Below, one piece after another: positions 41,318 through 43,768 of a stretch of DNA of 43,768 nucleotides (its first letter is position 1; each line of letters begins with the position of its first letter). Where the stretch lies: NCBI GenBank assembly GCA_013373015.1, contig JABXIQ010000042.1:1-43768 (forward strand), in the 5' to 3' direction. Under the pieces are notes generated by a model that saw only the letters and a program-made list of their open reading frames with translations, was not told the origin of the DNA and did not search any database. The stretch is from Kangiellaceae bacterium (GTDB lineage: Bacteria > Pseudomonadota > Gammaproteobacteria > Enterobacterales > Kangiellaceae). Both the position numbers and the translations under genes were made by a program.

Positions 41318-42280
41318 ATGAAAAAGAAATTAGTAAGTCTGATAGTACTGTTAGTGATGAGTTTCACTATTGAAGCTTATGATAAAACTCAAGCCTCAGT
41401 TAAAGCTGTACTGGTGACAGGAGCATCCAGTGGTATTGGAAAAAGGACGGCAGAAGTATTAGTGGAGAAAGGGTACTTTGTCTATGCTGGGGCGCGAAAA
41501 CAAAAGGACATTGATGCTTTAAGTGCGCATAAAAATATGCAAGGAGTGCGTTTGGATGTGACGGTACAAGAAGATATTGATGCCGCTGTTGATTATATCA
41601 GTCAGCAAGGTCGAGGATTATACGCAGTAGTTAATAATGCTGGTGTTACTGTGTTTGCGCCACTGATAGAAGTTTCTGAAGACGATATGCAATTTCAGAT
41701 GGACGTTAACTTGTTTGGCCCTTATCGCGTTACCAAAGCCTTTGCGCCATTAATTATGCAAAGTAAAGGGCGCATAGTGAATATTAGCTCAATTGCTGGA
41801 ACTTTCGCAGGTGCTATGCTTGGACCTTATAATATGAGCAAATTTGCTATTGAGGGCTATTCAGAAGCTTTGGCACAGGAGATGAAAAAGTTTGGAGTTA
41901 CGGTCAGTATGATTGAACCTGGTAACTATAATTCTAAAGTTATTAAGAATATGAAGCGGCGAATGAAACAAGGCGTGCAACAAAATGATACATCTGCTGA
42001 CAGTTTATATGAACAAGAAATGCAACAATTGTTTCGTTTCTTTACTGAGGATCGCTCTAATCACAAAGATCCTATTGAAGTGGCGCAGGCAGTTATGGAT
42101 GCTATTGAGTCTGAAAAGCCCAAGCTACGTTATATGGTTGTGCCCAATGAAGCCGAAGCTCGCTTGGCGATTACGAAAGCTATTGAAGATGTGATCCAAA
42201 TGAATCAGCGTCAGCCTTATGAATATGATCGCAAGCAACTTATAGAATTATTAGATCTGGCCTTAGAAAAAGTGCAATAG
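41318..42280 (+). CDS. short-chain dehydrogenase/reductase with N-terminal signal/anchor
   Basis: 320 aa. Classical SDR: VLVTGASSGIGKRTAEVL (TGxxxGIG), VRLDV, VVNNAGVTVFAPL (NNAG), IVNISSIAG (catalytic Ser) and GPYNMSKFAIEGYSEAL (YxxxK). Unlike normal SDRs it begins with KKKLVSLIVLLVMSFTIEAY, a signal-peptide or anchor-like helix before the Rossmann strand. If anchored with the active site inside, it acts at the membrane; if exported, cofactor supply would be a puzzle. Next to the transporter-like gene (8 bp). Confidence 0.9.
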   Translation: MKKKLVSLIVLLVMSFTIEAYDKTQASVKAVLVTGASSGIGKRTAEVLVEKGYFVYAGARKQKDIDALSAHKNMQGVRLDVTVQEDIDAAVDYISQQGRGLYAVVNNAGVTVFAPLIEVSEDDMQFQMDVNLFGPYRVTKAFAPLIMQSKGRIVNISSIAGTFAGAMLGPYNMSKFAIEGYSEALAQEMKKFGVTVSMIEPGNYNSKVIKNMKRRMKQGVQQNDTSADSLYEQEMQQLFRFFTEDRSNHKDPIEVAQAVMDAIESEKPKLRYMVVPNEAEARLAITKAIEDVIQMNQRQPYEYDRKQLIELLDLALEKVQ

Positions 42281-42288
42281 GTTACTCA

Positions 42289-43620
42289 ATGACAAAAGAG
42301 AAGTTACGAATAAACAGCATAATGGCAAAGTTTATTGATAAATCCATAAAAGTTCACCCTAATGAGCTTAAAGCAACATTATTGGCTTTTGTTATCATTT
42401 TTATGCTGATGGCGTCCTATTTTATTTTACGTCCTGTACGGGATGCTATGGCCAGTGATTGGACTGATTCTGAAGTGAGTTTTTTATGGAATTTGCAGTT
42501 TTTTATTAGTGCTGCAATTGTTTCGGTCTATGGTTTGATCATTTCCAGACTAAAGTTTAAGAGTGTCGTGCCGCTGGTCTATAGCGCTTTTGCCTTGTCT
42601 TTCTTAGCGTTTTATTTGGTAACGCCTCAATTTTCTGATCCTACCTTAGTTGAGAAGTGCTTTTACGTCTGGGTTAGCGCCTTTAGCTTATTTCATGTGT
42701 CGGTTTTTTGGAGTTTTATGGCTGATACTTTTAGCAAAGAGCAATCTAAACGTGTTTTCGCAATAATCGCAGCAGGAGGTAGTGCTGGAGCTATCATTGG
42801 TCCTATGATTCCGACCTTATTCGCGGAAAAACTTGGCTTAGAGAGTTTGATGTTGATTGCTGCTATCGGTCTAATGTTGGTGGTGCCGTTAGTGCTCTAT
42901 ATGTATCGTTTAAAAGCTGAAGAACTTCACAATGAACAATTAACTGCAGATTTGACAGAAGCTAAGCTAAAAGCTCAGTGGTGGACAGGATTTCAGGCGA
43001 TTGCTACAAATAAAACTTTACTCGCTATCAGTGCTTTTATTCTGCTTTATGTTTTCATTGGTTCTTTTGTTTATTTTGAACAGAAAAACTTATTAGCTGA
43101 ATATTCGCGTGAGGATCGGACGCAAATTTTGGGTGGCATAGATTGGGTCACCAATAGTTTAACCTTTTTATTAGCTTTTTTTGTTACAGGTAGATTGACC
43201 ATTAAACTAGGTATGGCTGCCACTTTAGCCTTGGTGCCTTTCATTATTATGGCAGGCTTATTAATTCTGGCGTTTGCGCCTATCATTGTTGTGCTGCTGG
43301 CACTACAAGTGACGCGCAGGGCGGGCAACTACGCGGTAACACGTCCTGCTCGTGAAATGCTTTTCACGGAGGTGAGCAAAGATGAGCGTTTTAAGGCAAA
43401 GCCTGTGATTGATATTGTCGTATATCGTGGCGGTGATGCGGTTAGTGGGTCAGTATTTGCACTGTTGAGTGAAGGTTTAGGCTTAGGTTTAGCCGCTATA
43501 TCTTTAGTTGGAGCGGGTATTGCTGCTGTGTGGGGCGCATTGGCGGTGTATTTAGGTCGACGTTATGATGGTGCTAGTTCCCCCGTAGAGCCGGTTAATG
43601 TCGTAAAAAAAGAGGCGTAA
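42289..43620 (+). CDS. NTP/NDP-exchange-transporter-like (TLC/AAA family) membrane protein
   Basis: 443 aa with about twelve helices. The segment KATLLAFVIIFMLMASYFILRPVRDAMAS is a hallmark of the ADP/ATP translocase-like branch seen in free-living bacteria; related proteins in Chlamydia and Rickettsia exchange ATP for ADP. Further conserved blocks are FWSFMADTFSKEQSKRVFAIIAAGGSAGAI and LQVTRRAGNYAVTRPAREMLFTEVSKDERFKAKPVIDI. Substrate unproven. The second Met (position 12) is an alternative start. The gene ends KKEA immediately before the second 145-bp repeat. Confidence 0.85.
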   Translation: MTKEKLRINSIMAKFIDKSIKVHPNELKATLLAFVIIFMLMASYFILRPVRDAMASDWTDSEVSFLWNLQFFISAAIVSVYGLIISRLKFKSVVPLVYSAFALSFLAFYLVTPQFSDPTLVEKCFYVWVSAFSLFHVSVFWSFMADTFSKEQSKRVFAIIAAGGSAGAIIGPMIPTLFAEKLGLESLMLIAAIGLMLVVPLVLYMYRLKAEELHNEQLTADLTEAKLKAQWWTGFQAIATNKTLLAISAFILLYVFIGSFVYFEQKNLLAEYSREDRTQILGGIDWVTNSLTFLLAFFVTGRLTIKLGMAATLALVPFIIMAGLLILAFAPIIVVLLALQVTRRAGNYAVTRPAREMLFTEVSKDERFKAKPVIDIVVYRGGDAVSGSVFALLSEGLGLGLAAISLVGAGIAAVWGALAVYLGRRYDGASSPVEPVNVVKKEA

Positions 43621-43623
43621 AGC

Positions 43624-43768
43624 CAAGGCCTGAACCCTTTCTGGGCTTTTCTGTCATTCCCGCGAAAGCGGGAATCTATCTTATACTACAATAGAAGCCT
43701 TTGAATGGATTCCCGCTTTCGCGGGAATGACGCAAATATCTTTTTGAACAATTCAAAAGCTAAAATTA
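43624..43768 (-). repeat. 145-bp composite palindromic repeat, copy 2 (inverted relative to copy 1)
   Basis: Reverse complement of 17178-17322 except for two substitutions. The palindromes are attcccgcgaaagcgggaat (43656-43675) and attcccgctttcgcgggaat (43709-43728), 33 bp apart. It starts 4 bp after the transporter stop codon and reaches the window edge, so it may be longer. Short similarity to the copy-1 flanks continues left into the last codons (AAAAAAAG, then AAGCCAAGG). Confidence 0.95.

Overview
The window is chromosomal DNA of an AT-leaning gammaproteobacterium. FklB (206 aa, the E. coli length), RdgC, SlyX, YchJ, GrxD, FeSOD, MtfA and an NrdA with two ATP-cones all point there. The fused branched-chain 2-oxoacid dehydrogenase E1, the cystathionine beta-synthase-type enzyme and the split spermidine-synthase-like pair suggest a marine, protein/amino-acid-using lineage such as Kangiellaceae. 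That placement is inference. No tRNA, rRNA, CRISPR array, transposase or phage gene was recognised.

Layout. 1-5.6 kb: a 12-bp tandem repeat at the stop codon of fklB, then rdgC, a 476-aa conserved unknown, ychJ and slyX, converging on an EamA transporter and a membrane-anchored unknown. 5.9-16.8 kb: a HI0933-type flavoprotein, a large M16 lipoprotein protease, mtfA, a DUF6498-like membrane protein, an AbgT-type transporter, fused BkdA and a CBS-type PLP enzyme. 17.1-17.3 kb: a palindromic repeat element lying between the two arms of a terminator. 17.3-20.4 kb: a split membrane/spermidine-synthase-like pair, an M48 protease and a membrane unknown. 20.6-25.6 kb: sodB, a candidate small RNA, a SPOR protein, a K+ channel, a DUF2157/GDYXXLXY pair and a CNNM/CBS protein. 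25.6-28.5 kb: an AT-rich block with a frameshifted TonB-domain lipoprotein, an S9 peptidase and a secreted unknown. 28.6-33.5 kb: nrdAB with a long regulatory leader. 33.5-37.5 kb: FbpC-type ATPase, grxD, a beta-lactamase-fold lipoprotein and a glycerophosphodiesterase whose tail is built by a repeat element. 37.5-43.8 kb: a Tat-exported epimerase-like protein, a LytS/LytTR two-component pair divergent from an NTF2-like / SDR / NTP-transporter-like cluster, and a second near-identical copy of the 17.2-kb repeat in the opposite orientation.

How the parts relate. Most genes are housekeeping. The most informative signals lie between genes: (i) a 145-bp repeat present twice as inverted copies (143/145 identical) plus a diverged 76-bp relative, each built from two ATTCCC...GGGAAT palindromes like neisserial dRS3/NIME elements; (ii) a promoter-hairpin-terminator unit of about 100 nt without a convincing gene; (iii) two 13/16 matches to the NrdR box and a perfect DnaA box upstream of nrdA; (iv) direct repeats with a 21-bp period between the LytTR system and the adjacent divergent cluster, which fit a LytTR operator; (v) a one-base slip in a T7 tract that separates a complete lipoprotein signal peptide from its TonB domain. 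No obvious multi-gene novel defence or biosynthetic system was found.
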